This document shows positions 46,141-54,108 of a stretch of 64,000 nt of DNA, one piece after another. The stretch is taken from assembly GCF_021389975.1 (NCBI RefSeq), contig NZ_CP089981.1, forward strand, positions 3,311,501-3,375,500. Reading direction: 5' to 3'. Position 1 is the first letter of the stretch. Each line of letters opens with the position of its first letter. The translations under genes and the position numbers were made by a program. This DNA comes from Fulvivirga ulvae. GTDB lineage: Bacteria > Bacteroidota > Bacteroidia > Cytophagales > Cyclobacteriaceae. The notes under the pieces were generated by a model. That model had not been told where the DNA came from. It ran no database searches and worked only from the letters and a program-made list of their open reading frames with translations.

Positions 46141-47016
46141 ATGAGCGTTCTAGTAAATAAAGATTCAAAAGTAATAGTTCAGGGTTTTACAGGTTCTGAA
46201 GGTACTTTTCATGCCGGGCAAATGATAGAGTACGGCACAAATGTAGTTGGTGGAGTTACTCCTGGAAAGGGAGGTCAGACCCATCTTGACAAACCGGTAT
46301 TCAACACCGTAAGAGAGGCTGTTGAAAAAGCAGGTGCTGACGTTTCTATCATATTCGTGCCACCGGCTTTTGCGGCTGATGCTATTATGGAAGCTGCTGA
46401 TGCAGGTATTAAAGTTATTATTGCCATTACTGAAGGTATTCCGACCAAGGATATGATGATGGCAAAAGAATACATCAAGGATAAAGATGTGGTACTTGTT
46501 GGGCCTAACTGTCCGGGTGTTATTACTCCGGGAGAAGCTAAGGTTGGTATCATGCCAGGCTTTGTGTTCAAGTCAGGTAAAATTGGTGTAGTCTCAAAAT
46601 CGGGTACATTGACTTACGAGGCTGCTGACCAGGTAGTGAAAGCAGGATTGGGTATCTCTACAGCTATTGGTATTGGTGGTGACCCTATCATCGGTACATC
46701 TACTAAGCAGGCTGTTGAAATGCTTATGAATGACCCTGATACTGATGCTATCGTAATGATTGGTGAAATCGGTGGTAACTACGAAGCAGAAGCTGCCAGG
46801 TGGATTAAAGCGCAAGGTAACCCTAAGCCTGTAGTAGGTTTCATCGCAGGACAAACTGCTCCCAAAGGCAAGAGAATGGGCCACGCCGGTGCTATTATCG
46901 GTGGAGCTGATGATACTGCTGCTGCCAAAATGAAGATCATGAGAGAGTGTGGCATTCACGTGGTAGAATCTCCTGCAAACATTGGAGAGACCATGCTAAA
47001 AGCACTGAATAAATAG
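46141..47016 (+). CDS. sucD: Succinyl-CoA synthetase alpha subunit (ADP/GDP-forming)
   Basis: A 291-residue subunit of the TCA-cycle enzyme that makes ATP or GTP from succinyl-CoA. CoA-binding Rossmann domain at the N-terminus (VIVQGFTGSEGTFHAGQM; GGVTPGKGG), VGPNCPGVITPGEAKVGIMPG, and active-site His in RMGHAGAIIGG (near 245) that is phosphorylated in catalysis. Length is normal. The beta subunit gene (sucC) is not next to it, and the gene has its own promoter and terminator, so the subunits are separately encoded. Confidence 0.96.
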   Translation: MSVLVNKDSKVIVQGFTGSEGTFHAGQMIEYGTNVVGGVTPGKGGQTHLDKPVFNTVREAVEKAGADVSIIFVPPAFAADAIMEAADAGIKVIIAITEGIPTKDMMMAKEYIKDKDVVLVGPNCPGVITPGEAKVGIMPGFVFKSGKIGVVSKSGTLTYEAADQVVKAGLGISTAIGIGGDPIIGTSTKQAVEMLMNDPDTDAIVMIGEIGGNYEAEAARWIKAQGNPKPVVGFIAGQTAPKGKRMGHAGAIIGGADDTAAAKMKIMRECGIHVVESPANIGETMLKALNK

Positions 47017-47037
47017 ATAACATTATTATAGATCATA

Positions 47038-47065
47038 TAAAAAGCCGGCAATGTCCGGCTTTTTA
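47038..47065 (+). terminator. Terminator of sucD
   Basis: Arms TAAAAAGCCGG and CCGGCTTTTTA with a 6-nt loop. Confidence 0.92.
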
Positions 47066-47090
47066 TGTTTTAGGGATTGAAGGTTATTTC

Positions 47091-47229
47091 TACCAGAGTG
47101 CCTGTCCTCTGACAGCACTTTCTACCCCAGTGTTTGTTCTCTGCCAGGCACTTTCTTTACGACACCAAATGTTTGTTGCAGTAGTGGACGGGCAGCAGAT
47201 GATCTGTCGGGGGACAGATCATGGGAAAG
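47091..47229. repeat. Compound palindromic repeat, copy R1 (with partial copy in front)
   Basis: R1 proper spans 47124-47229 and starts ACCCCAGTG. It contains GCAGATGATCTGTC-ggg-GACAGATCAT, whose GATCTGTC and GACAGATC form a hairpin, and ends ATGGGAAA. A truncated head copy (47091-47122) precedes it and contains CTGTC-ctct-GACAG. It is the first of three related elements in this gene-free stretch. Confidence 0.65.
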
Positions 47230-47277
47230 GGGGCATGAGCCAATAGAAAGTGCTTCAAAACGGCCTTATAGGGTCTA

Positions 47278-47326
47278 ATATCAATAGGGGAGGAGCTGCG
47301 GAGGCTCCCCACATGCGAATTGATAT
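47278..47326. repeat. Nested inverted repeat
   Basis: Outer arms ATATCAAT (47278-47285) and ATTGATAT (47319-47326); inner arms GGGGAG (47287-47292) and CTCCCC (47305-47310). It is followed by two short palindromes around CCTACGGG (47346-47355 and near 47394-47402). It looks like a structured mobile-element remnant; no family recognised. Confidence 0.5.
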
Positions 47327-47436
47327 AAAGGTTTGTTTATTTTGTCCCTACGGGGCAATCTGGTCTAAATGGTTATTCTACAAATATTTTATACCTACGG
47401 GATTATTGCAGTAGCAGCCCCTAGAAGTTAATTGCC

Positions 47437-47540
47437 ACCCCAGCCTGTCCCCTGACAGGCTCCTTCTTCTGGCATCAAATTATCTGTTCGCAGTATTGAA
47501 CGGGTGGCAGATGATCTGGCATGGGACAGATCATGGGGTG
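47437..47540. repeat. Compound palindromic repeat, copy R2
   Basis: Starts ACCCCAG and ends CATGGGGT (imperfect terminal inversion). Inside are the hairpin CCTGTC-ccct-GACAGG and then CAAATTATCTG, CAGTATTGAACGGG and GATGATCTGG...GACAGATCAT, in the same order as in R1 and R3. Confidence 0.7.
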
Positions 47541-47685
47541 AAAATTGAAGTTGTTGTAGTAATAAAATTCCATTTCCGTGTTGGCGAGGGAATTCAGGTC
47601 CAAGCTATACTGCAGGGTGAGGTAACACGGGTAATTGTCTCTGTTCGCAGTCATTATCCATCTGCCGGTGCTACTGAACAGTTAA

Positions 47686-47717
47686 GCTTTCCCAAACTTT
47701 CGGAAGTTTAGTAAAGC
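47686..47717. repeat. Solo REP-like hairpin related to the RAYT island
   Basis: GCTTTcccAAACTT-tcgg-AAGTTTagtAAAGC is a compact hairpin. Its left half matches AGCTTTACCAAACTTTCG found in every full unit of the RAYT island, and its right half matches AAGTTTAGTAAAGC found there too. It lies 44 kb from the RAYT gene, as expected for dispersed REPs served by one RAYT. Confidence 0.65.
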
Positions 47718-47781
47718 CGTGTTATAGTCTTGTTGGTTGTTCTCCGTCCCGTTGTATGTCCTATCCCCATGCTTATCCTCT

Positions 47782-47870
47782 ATCCCCGTGCCTGTCCCCT
47801 GACAGGTACTTTTTCTTACGGTATCAAATTATCTGCTGCCAGTATTGATGGGCAGCAGATACATGGGGAT
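47782..47870. repeat. Compound palindromic repeat, copy R3
   Basis: Starts ATCCCCGTG and ends CATGGGGAT, nearly perfect terminal inverted repeats. Internal hairpin CCTGTC-ccct-GACAGG and the shared segments TATCAAATTATCTG, CAGTATTGATGGGCAGCAGAT. The shortest copy (89 bp); it lacks the second GATCTG/CAGATC hairpin. Confidence 0.7.
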
Positions 47871-47917
47871 AATAGAAAGATTATGTGATATTAAAAGCCA
47901 GGAATTTTCAGACCTGA

Positions 47918-48742
47918 TCACATCATCAACAAATCTTCTTTTAGCAGGCCTTTCAGGGCTTCATAGCTTACAAACACTTCTGACGGACCTTTAGAGTATG
48001 GCGCTATTTCATAACTGTTGTAGTAAAATTTTATGCCTTTTGGAAGCAGGGCGAAATTCTTGTCATTGTAATACTTTCCGTCTTCGAATTGATAACCTTC
48101 ATCACTCAGATCCTGGCCAGGCTTCAGGTTGTATTTCTGTCTGAATTTCTGTTCGGCAATCTCGTTAAGTCTGGTTTCAAATCCGGGCATGAACAGTGAT
48201 TCAAAGGTTATTTTATTACCCGTTTCTGCATCAAAGTTTAGGTACTGTAAATAGTAGCTGCCGTGGGCACCTCCTGTATACATATCAGCGGCCAGCTCTA
48301 TTGATATTACCATGCTGTCATTTCTCAGTACTTTGCCGTCCAGGTAGGCATACCAGCCAAAGGCGTCTCCAAAGGCTTCCTTTATCTCTTTATAGTCACT
48401 TATAAACCTGTCGGCAAAGAGTTCCAGGCTTTTATTTTCTGCTGTGTCAGGGAAAACCAGCTCTGTTACACCCTGCTGTATTTCGTGGTTAATTTGGTCA
48501 GTAAGCTCAGGGTATTCTTCTGATTTAAATATGGGATAGTCTAAGTTAATACGGGTGCAATATGCGGAAGTATCGGTTTTACAATCACCATATTTTTTTG
48601 TGAATGAAGTGAATTCATAATATAACGATGACTTTTCTTCAACTGTATCCTGAGTTGCGGAGGTTTGTTGTTCATTTTTGATTTCACAATTTGTTAAAAA
48701 GACAGCCAATGCTAATAGAAGTATCAAATAAGTGGTTTTCAT
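47918..48742 (-). CDS. DUF3298-domain lipoprotein
   Basis: A 274-residue lipoprotein. Signal MKTTYLILLLALAVFLTNC with lipidated Cys19. N-terminal half (about 55-150, containing INLDYPIFKSEEYPELTDQINHEIQQGV) and C-terminal DUF3298/RsiV-like domain: GAHGSYYLQYLNFDAETGNKITFESLFMPG, LNEIAEQKFRQKY, and the signature FALLPKGIKFYYNSYEIAPYSKGPSEVFVSYEALKGLL. Related domains occur in RsiV, an anti-sigma factor that senses lysozyme, and in many envelope proteins of unknown role. No sigma factor gene is adjacent. Function unknown. Confidence 0.88.
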   Translation of the reverse strand: MKTTYLILLLALAVFLTNCEIKNEQQTSATQDTVEEKSSLYYEFTSFTKKYGDCKTDTSAYCTRINLDYPIFKSEEYPELTDQINHEIQQGVTELVFPDTAENKSLELFADRFISDYKEIKEAFGDAFGWYAYLDGKVLRNDSMVISIELAADMYTGGAHGSYYLQYLNFDAETGNKITFESLFMPGFETRLNEIAEQKFRQKYNLKPGQDLSDEGYQFEDGKYYNDKNFALLPKGIKFYYNSYEIAPYSKGPSEVFVSYEALKGLLKEDLLMM

Positions 48743-48829
48743 AAATTAGAAAGTTGTATTTATCGGTTTTGCTAAGTAGACTGGGGCTGGTTAATTTGAG
48801 CTTTCACTCTTTTTTAATGGAAGATATAA

Positions 48830-48858
48830 AATAAAAAAGTAAGCCCGAAGACTTACTT
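48830..48858 (-). terminator. Terminator of the PhoH gene
   Basis: Minus strand: AAGTAAG-tcttcggg-CTTACTT followed by TTTTATTTTA, 27 bp after the stop codon. Confidence 0.75.
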
Positions 48859-48884
48859 GTAAAACCGTGGAATATTCTTTTGGC

Positions 48885-50225
48885 TTACAAAAGCTCATTG
48901 GCCAGGTTAGCCAGTTCCGATCTTTCACCTTTTTCCAGTGTTATGTGTGCATAAAGATCGTGGTTTTTAACCCTGTCAATCAGGTACGAAAGCCCGTTAC
49001 TTTGAGAGTCAAGGTATGGGGTGTCAATCTGATAGATATCACCTGTAAAAATGATCTTGGTGTTTTCACCTGCCCTTGTAATAATAGTCTTAACCTCATG
49101 AGGGGTAAGGTTCTGGGCTTCATCCACAATAAAGCAAATGTTGGACAAGCTCCTTCCTCTGATGTATGCCAGTGGCGTGATTACCAGTTTCTCCAGATTT
49201 ACCATTTCAGTGAGCTTGGAGTACTCCTTGTCAGATTCATGGTACTGATTTTGAATGAACTTGAGGTTATCCCAAAGCGGCTCCATGTAGGGGTTTAGCT
49301 TTGATTTAATATCGCCGGGTAAATAGCCAATGTCCTTATTACTTAGTGGTACAATGGGTCTGGCAAGATAGATCTGCTTAAAGTCGCGCTTCTGTTCAAG
49401 TGCTGCGGCCAAGGCTATTAAAGTCTTGCCCGTACCTGCAACTCCCTGCATAGTAACCAGCTTGATGTTTGGGTTAAGAATGGCATGAATGGCAAAAGTC
49501 TGTTCCGCATTTCGAGGCTTTATACCATAAGCCGATCTCTTTTCAACATGTTCTATGCGGTCCAGCACCGGGTTATAATAAGATAAAACAGATTTCTTTC
49601 CACTCTTTAAAATGTAATAACCGTTTTTGTGGATTTTTCGTGAGCCCAATATATCAGTGGCCTCACAATTTCCTTTTTCGTAAAGCTCATTGATCCTCTC
49701 GGGGTTGATCCTTTCATAGACCATTTTACCTGTGAAAAGAGAGTTTACGTTTTTTACTTTTCCGGTATTGTAGTCTTCGGCGGGTAGCCCCAGGGATTTA
49801 GCTTTTAGCCGTAGGTTAATATCCTTTGATACCAGTATTACTTTTCTGCCCTTAGCCTCTTGCTGAAGTTGAAGGGCGGAGTTTAATATCCGGTGATCGG
49901 CTTTTTCCTCATCGAAAACCTCATTGGCATCAACTTTACTTCTGGCATGCATCAGTACTTTAAAATTACCTTTACCCTTGCCATTAAGAGGATTCCAGTT
50001 TTGTAGCATTTGCCCCTGGGCCAACTTGTCGATTAGCCTGATGAACTCCCTTGCTTCAAAGTTTTTGGTGTCATTTCCCTTCTTAAACTGATCGAGTTCT
50101 TCGAGAACAGTGATCGGAATGCCAACATCATGTTCGGCAAAGTTCATGATTGAGTTGTGTTCGAAAATGATTACCGAGGTATCCAGAACAAAAATTTTCT
50201 TTTCATTTTTCTGCGCTTGAGCCAT
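48885..50225 (-). CDS. PhoH family ATPase with N-terminal PIN domain (PhoH2-like)
   Basis: A 446-residue fusion. Residues about 10-150 form a PIN ribonuclease domain (IFVLDTSVIIFEHNSI with the first catalytic Asp; later acidic residues in DEEKADHRIL and VILVSKDINLRLKA). Residues about 240-446 are the PhoH SF1-like ATPase: Walker A GVAGTGKTLIAL, RPIVPLSNKDIGYLPGD, and Walker B CFIVDEAQNLTPHEVKTIITRAGENTKIIFTGD. PhoH2 proteins act as RNA helicase-nucleases; in some bacteria they are toxins with an antitoxin upstream, but none is evident here. Probably stress-related RNA processing. Confidence 0.93.
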   Translation of the reverse strand: MAQAQKNEKKIFVLDTSVIIFEHNSIMNFAEHDVGIPITVLEELDQFKKGNDTKNFEAREFIRLIDKLAQGQMLQNWNPLNGKGKGNFKVLMHARSKVDANEVFDEEKADHRILNSALQLQQEAKGRKVILVSKDINLRLKAKSLGLPAEDYNTGKVKNVNSLFTGKMVYERINPERINELYEKGNCEATDILGSRKIHKNGYYILKSGKKSVLSYYNPVLDRIEHVEKRSAYGIKPRNAEQTFAIHAILNPNIKLVTMQGVAGTGKTLIALAAALEQKRDFKQIYLARPIVPLSNKDIGYLPGDIKSKLNPYMEPLWDNLKFIQNQYHESDKEYSKLTEMVNLEKLVITPLAYIRGRSLSNICFIVDEAQNLTPHEVKTIITRAGENTKIIFTGDIYQIDTPYLDSQSNGLSYLIDRVKNHDLYAHITLEKGERSELANLANELL

Positions 50226-50366
50226 ACACCAAAGAAATTTAGAGAATCATACTAATTAAAAATAGCCAACTTTTATTAACAGAAGAGAAGATCGCTTTTT
50301 AAAAGTTTTTAGCTTCTTATAAAGGTATATTTTATCTTATTTTTTCCAATCATTTTAGTGCGAATC

Positions 50367-51014
50367 TTATATTGCTTTTAAGCTATACAAGTCATCTTTA
50401 TCACTGGGTTCAATTGACAGGACATTTGCCAGTACAAGCAATATCAGTGTTCTTGAAGCGCTGTAGGTAGTCAGGTGTGCGAGCTTCTTAAATTCATTGA
50501 GGGTTATACTTTTGTTCTTGTCCAGGTAGTCAATGAGTATTTTTTCTTTTTCTCCATAATTGAATTTGACACCCTTGTTTTTATTACCTCTTTTTAATAT
50601 TTCGCGTACCTCTTTGCTGGCTTTTATGCTCTTGTCATCTATTCTCACAAAGGCTTGTCCCCACTTCGTTTCAAAATCTGTAATTACATAGTAAGGTTTT
50701 TTTTTGCCCGGAGATACATGGTAAAGCACCACCGCACGCTTTTCAGAAATAGGGACTATTTCCTGCCTTACTTTTAAGGAAGGTTTGCAGTACTTGTTTA
50801 TAGCCTGATCAAGGGCATAAGCATCATCTTCCGGAAATTTCAGCCCGGGAATAGAGCCGTCGTCATTTACACCTACCAACAAATAGCCCCCTTTTGTATT
50901 AGCAAAGGCTACAAGCTCTTTTACTATTTTATCAGGGTGCGCAGCCTTTCTTTTAAACTCTACGGTTTCTGATTCACCTCCGGCTACCAATCTTTTTATA
51001 TCATTGAATTCCAT
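50367..51014 (-). CDS. Schlafen AlbA_2-domain protein with C-terminal winged helix
   Basis: A 215-residue protein. The N-terminal AlbA_2 domain (about 1-125) is recognised by GGESETVEFKRKAAHPDKIVKELVAFANTKGGYLLVGVNDDGSIPGL. The C-terminal part (KEKILIDYLDKNKSITLNEFKKLAHLTTYSASRTLILLVLANVLSI) looks like a winged helix. AlbA_2 proteins bind nucleic acids or nucleotides and are often called divergent AAA or Schlafen regulators. It lies 5 bp after the MoxR-like gene and 22 bp separate that from the VWA gene, so the three form one transcription unit. Role in the unit is unknown. Confidence 0.85.
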   Translation of the reverse strand: MEFNDIKRLVAGGESETVEFKRKAAHPDKIVKELVAFANTKGGYLLVGVNDDGSIPGLKFPEDDAYALDQAINKYCKPSLKVRQEIVPISEKRAVVLYHVSPGKKKPYYVITDFETKWGQAFVRIDDKSIKASKEVREILKRGNKNKGVKFNYGEKEKILIDYLDKNKSITLNEFKKLAHLTTYSASRTLILLVLANVLSIEPSDKDDLYSLKAI

Positions 51015-51019
51015 CCATA

Positions 51020-52525
51020 TTAATATTGATCATCAGGAGAAGAGTCGTCATCATCATCAGGTCCAGACATAGTAAACATGCCACTAAGCAGATCTTTGAA
51101 TTGCAATCCGCGCGTAAGCTGATGTTTACTTAGCATGCTGTATTCAGCGAGCCCGTGCAGGGCAAATTCCATCAGGAAAAGCCTGGTGCCATTATCAACA
51201 TCTTTGTGAAAAGTATCTATCAGCTTTTTTAAACCGGGTACTTCGTTTAGCTTCTTTTCATAGTCCTGGTTATTAAAGTCATTCAAAAGGTCCAGGGTAT
51301 GCTCCTCTCCAAACCAGTCAGTGATCTGTTTGTAGGGGTTTTCTTCCTTTTGCTTTCTTATTTTTTCAGGGTTGGGGAAGAAGTGAATAAACTGGGTTCT
51401 GATGGCCTTGCCTACGAGGTTGTTGGCCACTATCCCCGGCCCTTCCTGTTCCCCCTCATATACCAGCTCTACTTTTCCCGTTATGGATGGTATTACCCCA
51501 TATAAATCAGAGATGCGTACACTGGTTTTCCCACCATTGTACAGCGCACGCCTTTCAGCTCCGCTTACCAGGTTTTCATAGGCTGATATGGTAAGTCTGG
51601 CAGATACACCACTTTTAGCGTCTACATACTCACTGTTTCTGGCTTCAAAAGCAATCTGCTCAATAAGATCTTTGGCAATGTCGTTTACCTCCACGGCTTC
51701 CTTTTGCTCAGGCTTTATCCGCGCTTCCTGTTCAGTGATCATTCTTGATACCTTCAGGTCCTTAGGGTAATGTGTGATAATCTGGCTGTCGATCCGGTCT
51801 TTGAGCGGCGTTACAATACTTCCCCGGTTGGTATAGTCTTCAGGGTTGGCCGTAAATACAAACTGGATGTCGAGAGGCATACGCACTTTGAAGCCTCTGA
51901 TCTGAATATCACCTTCCTGAAGTATATTGAAAAGTGCTACCTGAATCCTTGCCTGCAGGTCAGGGAGTTCATTGATCACGAATATCCCCCTGTGCGAACG
52001 GGGGATGAGTCCGAAATGTATAACCCGCTCATCGGAGTAAGGAAGTTTTAGTGTAGCAGCTTTAATAGGGTCGACATCTCCGATCAGATCGGCAATGGAT
52101 ACATCAGGAGTGGCCAGCTTTTCGGAGTAGCGATCTTCGCGGTGCAGCCAGTCTATCGGCGTATCATCACCCATTTCTGCAATGATATCTCTTCCGTACC
52201 TGGAAATAGGGTGGAAGGGATCGTCATTAAGTTCTGAATCCGCAATTATTGGTATGTATTCATCCAGAAGGGTTACCATCATCCTGGCCATCCTGGTTTT
52301 TGCCTGACCTCTGAGGCCCAGCAGGTTAATATCGTGCATAGAAAGAATGGCGCGCTCAAGATCGGGGATCACGGTTTCTTCGTAACCCCATATACCTGAG
52401 AATACCTTTTCTTTTGCTCTGATTTTTTCAATAAGATTATCCCGCAGCTCCTGTTTTACGGAGCGGCTTCGATACCCGGCGCTTTTTAAGGCTCCAAGTG
52501 TTTTAATGTCATTGGGTTGCGTCAT
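51020..52525 (-). CDS. MoxR/magnesium-chelatase-like AAA+ ATPase
   Basis: A 501-residue AAA+ protein. The P-loop is LLGLRGQAKTRMAR (residues 68-81): Ala75 replaces the usual Gly before Lys76, so the Walker A is degenerate. Walker B region GIFVINELPDL has Asn-Glu in place of Asp-Glu. FVFTANPEDYTNRGSIVTPLKDRIDSQI is the sensor 1/arginine-finger area typical of MoxR and BchI relatives. The C-terminus has an acidic Asp/Ser tail (PDDDDDSSPDDQY). MoxR ATPases usually work with VWA-domain proteins as chaperone-like remodelling pairs, and the gene directly upstream in the unit is a VWA protein. Substrate unknown. Confidence 0.9.
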   Translation of the reverse strand: MTQPNDIKTLGALKSAGYRSRSVKQELRDNLIEKIRAKEKVFSGIWGYEETVIPDLERAILSMHDINLLGLRGQAKTRMARMMVTLLDEYIPIIADSELNDDPFHPISRYGRDIIAEMGDDTPIDWLHREDRYSEKLATPDVSIADLIGDVDPIKAATLKLPYSDERVIHFGLIPRSHRGIFVINELPDLQARIQVALFNILQEGDIQIRGFKVRMPLDIQFVFTANPEDYTNRGSIVTPLKDRIDSQIITHYPKDLKVSRMITEQEARIKPEQKEAVEVNDIAKDLIEQIAFEARNSEYVDAKSGVSARLTISAYENLVSGAERRALYNGGKTSVRISDLYGVIPSITGKVELVYEGEQEGPGIVANNLVGKAIRTQFIHFFPNPEKIRKQKEENPYKQITDWFGEEHTLDLLNDFNNQDYEKKLNEVPGLKKLIDTFHKDVDNGTRLFLMEFALHGLAEYSMLSKHQLTRGLQFKDLLSGMFTMSGPDDDDDSSPDDQY

Positions 52526-52547
52526 TTTATCAGTCGGCTATAACGTG

Positions 52548-53645
52548 TTAAAATTTCTTTCTTCTGTTCCTTCGGTAGTCTTCAAAAACAAGGTCACCCA
52601 ACCCTTTAAGGCTGCTGTAATATGCATTACCGTGGTTAACCTGGGTGAACTCTCTCACAAATTGTTTTAAATACGGATCTGAGGCGATCATGAAGGTGGT
52701 AACAGGTATTTTTAATTTATGGCATTGTTTGGCAAGGTTCAGGGTTTTATTAATAATCTTAGGATCGAGTCCGAAACTGTTCTTATAATATTTTATTCCC
52801 TGCTTCAGACAGGTTGGTTTTCCATCCGTAATCATAAAAATCTGCTTATTGGTATTTTTCCTTCTTCTGAGCAGGTCCATAGAAAGCTCCAGCCCTGCAA
52901 CTGTGTTGGTGTGATATGGGCCTACCTGCAGGTAAGGCAGGTCTTTGATCTCAATTTGCCAGGCGTCATTACCAAATACAATTATGTCAAGTGTGTCTTT
53001 AGGATATTTCTTTGTAATCAGCTCCGCCAGAGCCATGGCCACCTTTTTGGCCGGTGTTATCCGGTCTTCTCCATAGAGGATCATCGAATGGGAAATATCG
53101 ATCATTAAAACCGTTGAGGTCTGGGTTTTATACTCATTTTCAACAACCTCCAGGTCATGCTCGGTCATCATGAAGTTGTCAAGACCGTGGTTGATCTGAG
53201 CATTTCGCAAAGAATCTGTAACGGAAAGCTGCTCAAGGGTATCTCCAAACTGGTACTCACGTTTATCCGTGGTTGTTTCATCTCCTAAACCACCAAAGTT
53301 TGTACGGTGGTCTCCTTTTCCTGACTTTTTTAATTTCCCGAAAATTTCTTCCAGTGCACTGGCGCGTATTTTCTGTTCACTTCTTGCCGTAATCTCAAAT
53401 TTACCGTCAGGAGTCTGGTCACTTATATATCCTTTGTCTTTGAGGTCTTCCAGGAAGTCACCCATTCCGTAACCATCACTTGTCAGGTTGTATTGATTGA
53501 TAAGATTATTAAGCCAGGCAAGGGCTTCGGAAACATCTCCTGCGGTAATGACAATTAGCTGTAGAAAAATATCCAACAGTTTGTCGAAATCTGATCCGTC
53601 TTGTTCCGGATTGGGAATATAATTTGTAAATCGATGTCCTAACAT
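52548..53645 (-). CDS. VWA-domain protein, partner of the MoxR-like ATPase
   Basis: A 365-residue cytoplasmic protein with a C-terminal von Willebrand factor A domain. The metal-ion site DxSxS is Asp183-Ile-Ser185-His-Ser187 in VLMIDISHSMILYGEDRITPAKKVAMALAE. Further MIDAS residues are in FMITDGKPTCLKQG (Thr-Asp). No TM helix or signal peptide. First gene of the VWA-MoxR-AlbA_2 unit. In BchI/BchD- and RavA/ViaA-type systems the VWA subunit recruits the substrate, so this one may do the same. Confidence 0.92.
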   Translation of the reverse strand: MLGHRFTNYIPNPEQDGSDFDKLLDIFLQLIVITAGDVSEALAWLNNLINQYNLTSDGYGMGDFLEDLKDKGYISDQTPDGKFEITARSEQKIRASALEEIFGKLKKSGKGDHRTNFGGLGDETTTDKREYQFGDTLEQLSVTDSLRNAQINHGLDNFMMTEHDLEVVENEYKTQTSTVLMIDISHSMILYGEDRITPAKKVAMALAELITKKYPKDTLDIIVFGNDAWQIEIKDLPYLQVGPYHTNTVAGLELSMDLLRRRKNTNKQIFMITDGKPTCLKQGIKYYKNSFGLDPKIINKTLNLAKQCHKLKIPVTTFMIASDPYLKQFVREFTQVNHGNAYYSSLKGLGDLVFEDYRRNRRKKF

Positions 53646-53843
53646 GAGTTGCGGGAAAATAATTAATAAACCTCAGGATTAAAACCAAATTGGTGTCCGT
53701 TCTGTTTCAGTACTCATTTTTTATTTAAAATGTCACCCTATTCATATAACGAAGAAAATTAGCTTTGGATACTTTAGCACAGTTTTTGTAAAATTATTTT
53801 ATACTTGCGAGAGAAGGAATTAACTGACTAAATGGAATTTTAT

Positions 53844-53975
53844 ATGAGAAAATGTTTATTACTTATTGTGGTGTCTGGTTTATTGTCTACAGCGTGTTCT
53901 ACCTTTACATGTCCTACTTATACTAAGGCTCCGGAAAATGAAAAGAAAACGGAAAGAGTTGAGGAGAGGATATAA
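53844..53975 (+). CDS. Small lipoprotein (43 residues)
   Basis: Translates as MRKCLLLIVVSGLLSTAC followed by STFTCPTYTKAPENEKKTERVEERI. It has an N-terminal basic residue pair, a hydrophobic core and a lipobox-like STAC, giving a mature lipopeptide of about 26 residues after lipidation at Cys18. An in-frame ATG four codons earlier (53832) is an alternative start. It is alone between divergent and convergent neighbours and is followed by a perfect terminator, which supports expression. Tiny CPTY-containing lipoproteins exist in other Bacteroidota, but I know of no function. Confidence 0.65.
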   Translation: MRKCLLLIVVSGLLSTACSTFTCPTYTKAPENEKKTERVEERI

Positions 53976-54054
53976 ATTTTCTGCGAGCGTAACTTCTGAT
54001 GTTTTTTAGATGACTTAAAATAAAAATGTTTTATGCCAGCCTAATTTCAGGCAT

Positions 54055-54096
54055 AAAAAAGCGGCTTCAATATGAATTGAAGCCGCTTTTTTATTT
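54055..54096. terminator. Bidirectional terminator
   Basis: Perfect arms AAAAAAGCGGCTTCAAT and ATTGAAGCCGCTTTTTT with a 4-nt loop. Serves the small lipoprotein gene on the plus strand and the hydroxylase gene on the minus strand. Confidence 0.95.
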
Positions 54097-54108
54097 TTTC
54101 TCCTGTAT

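Noticed and set aside
47496..47711. 71-codon frame in the repeat tract
   Set aside because: It crosses R2 and the REP hairpin and shows no family features.
48885..50225. PhoH2 with an adjacent PhoAT-type antitoxin
   Set aside because: No small gene precedes it on the same strand; the 141-bp gap to the upstream gene holds no convincing ORF.
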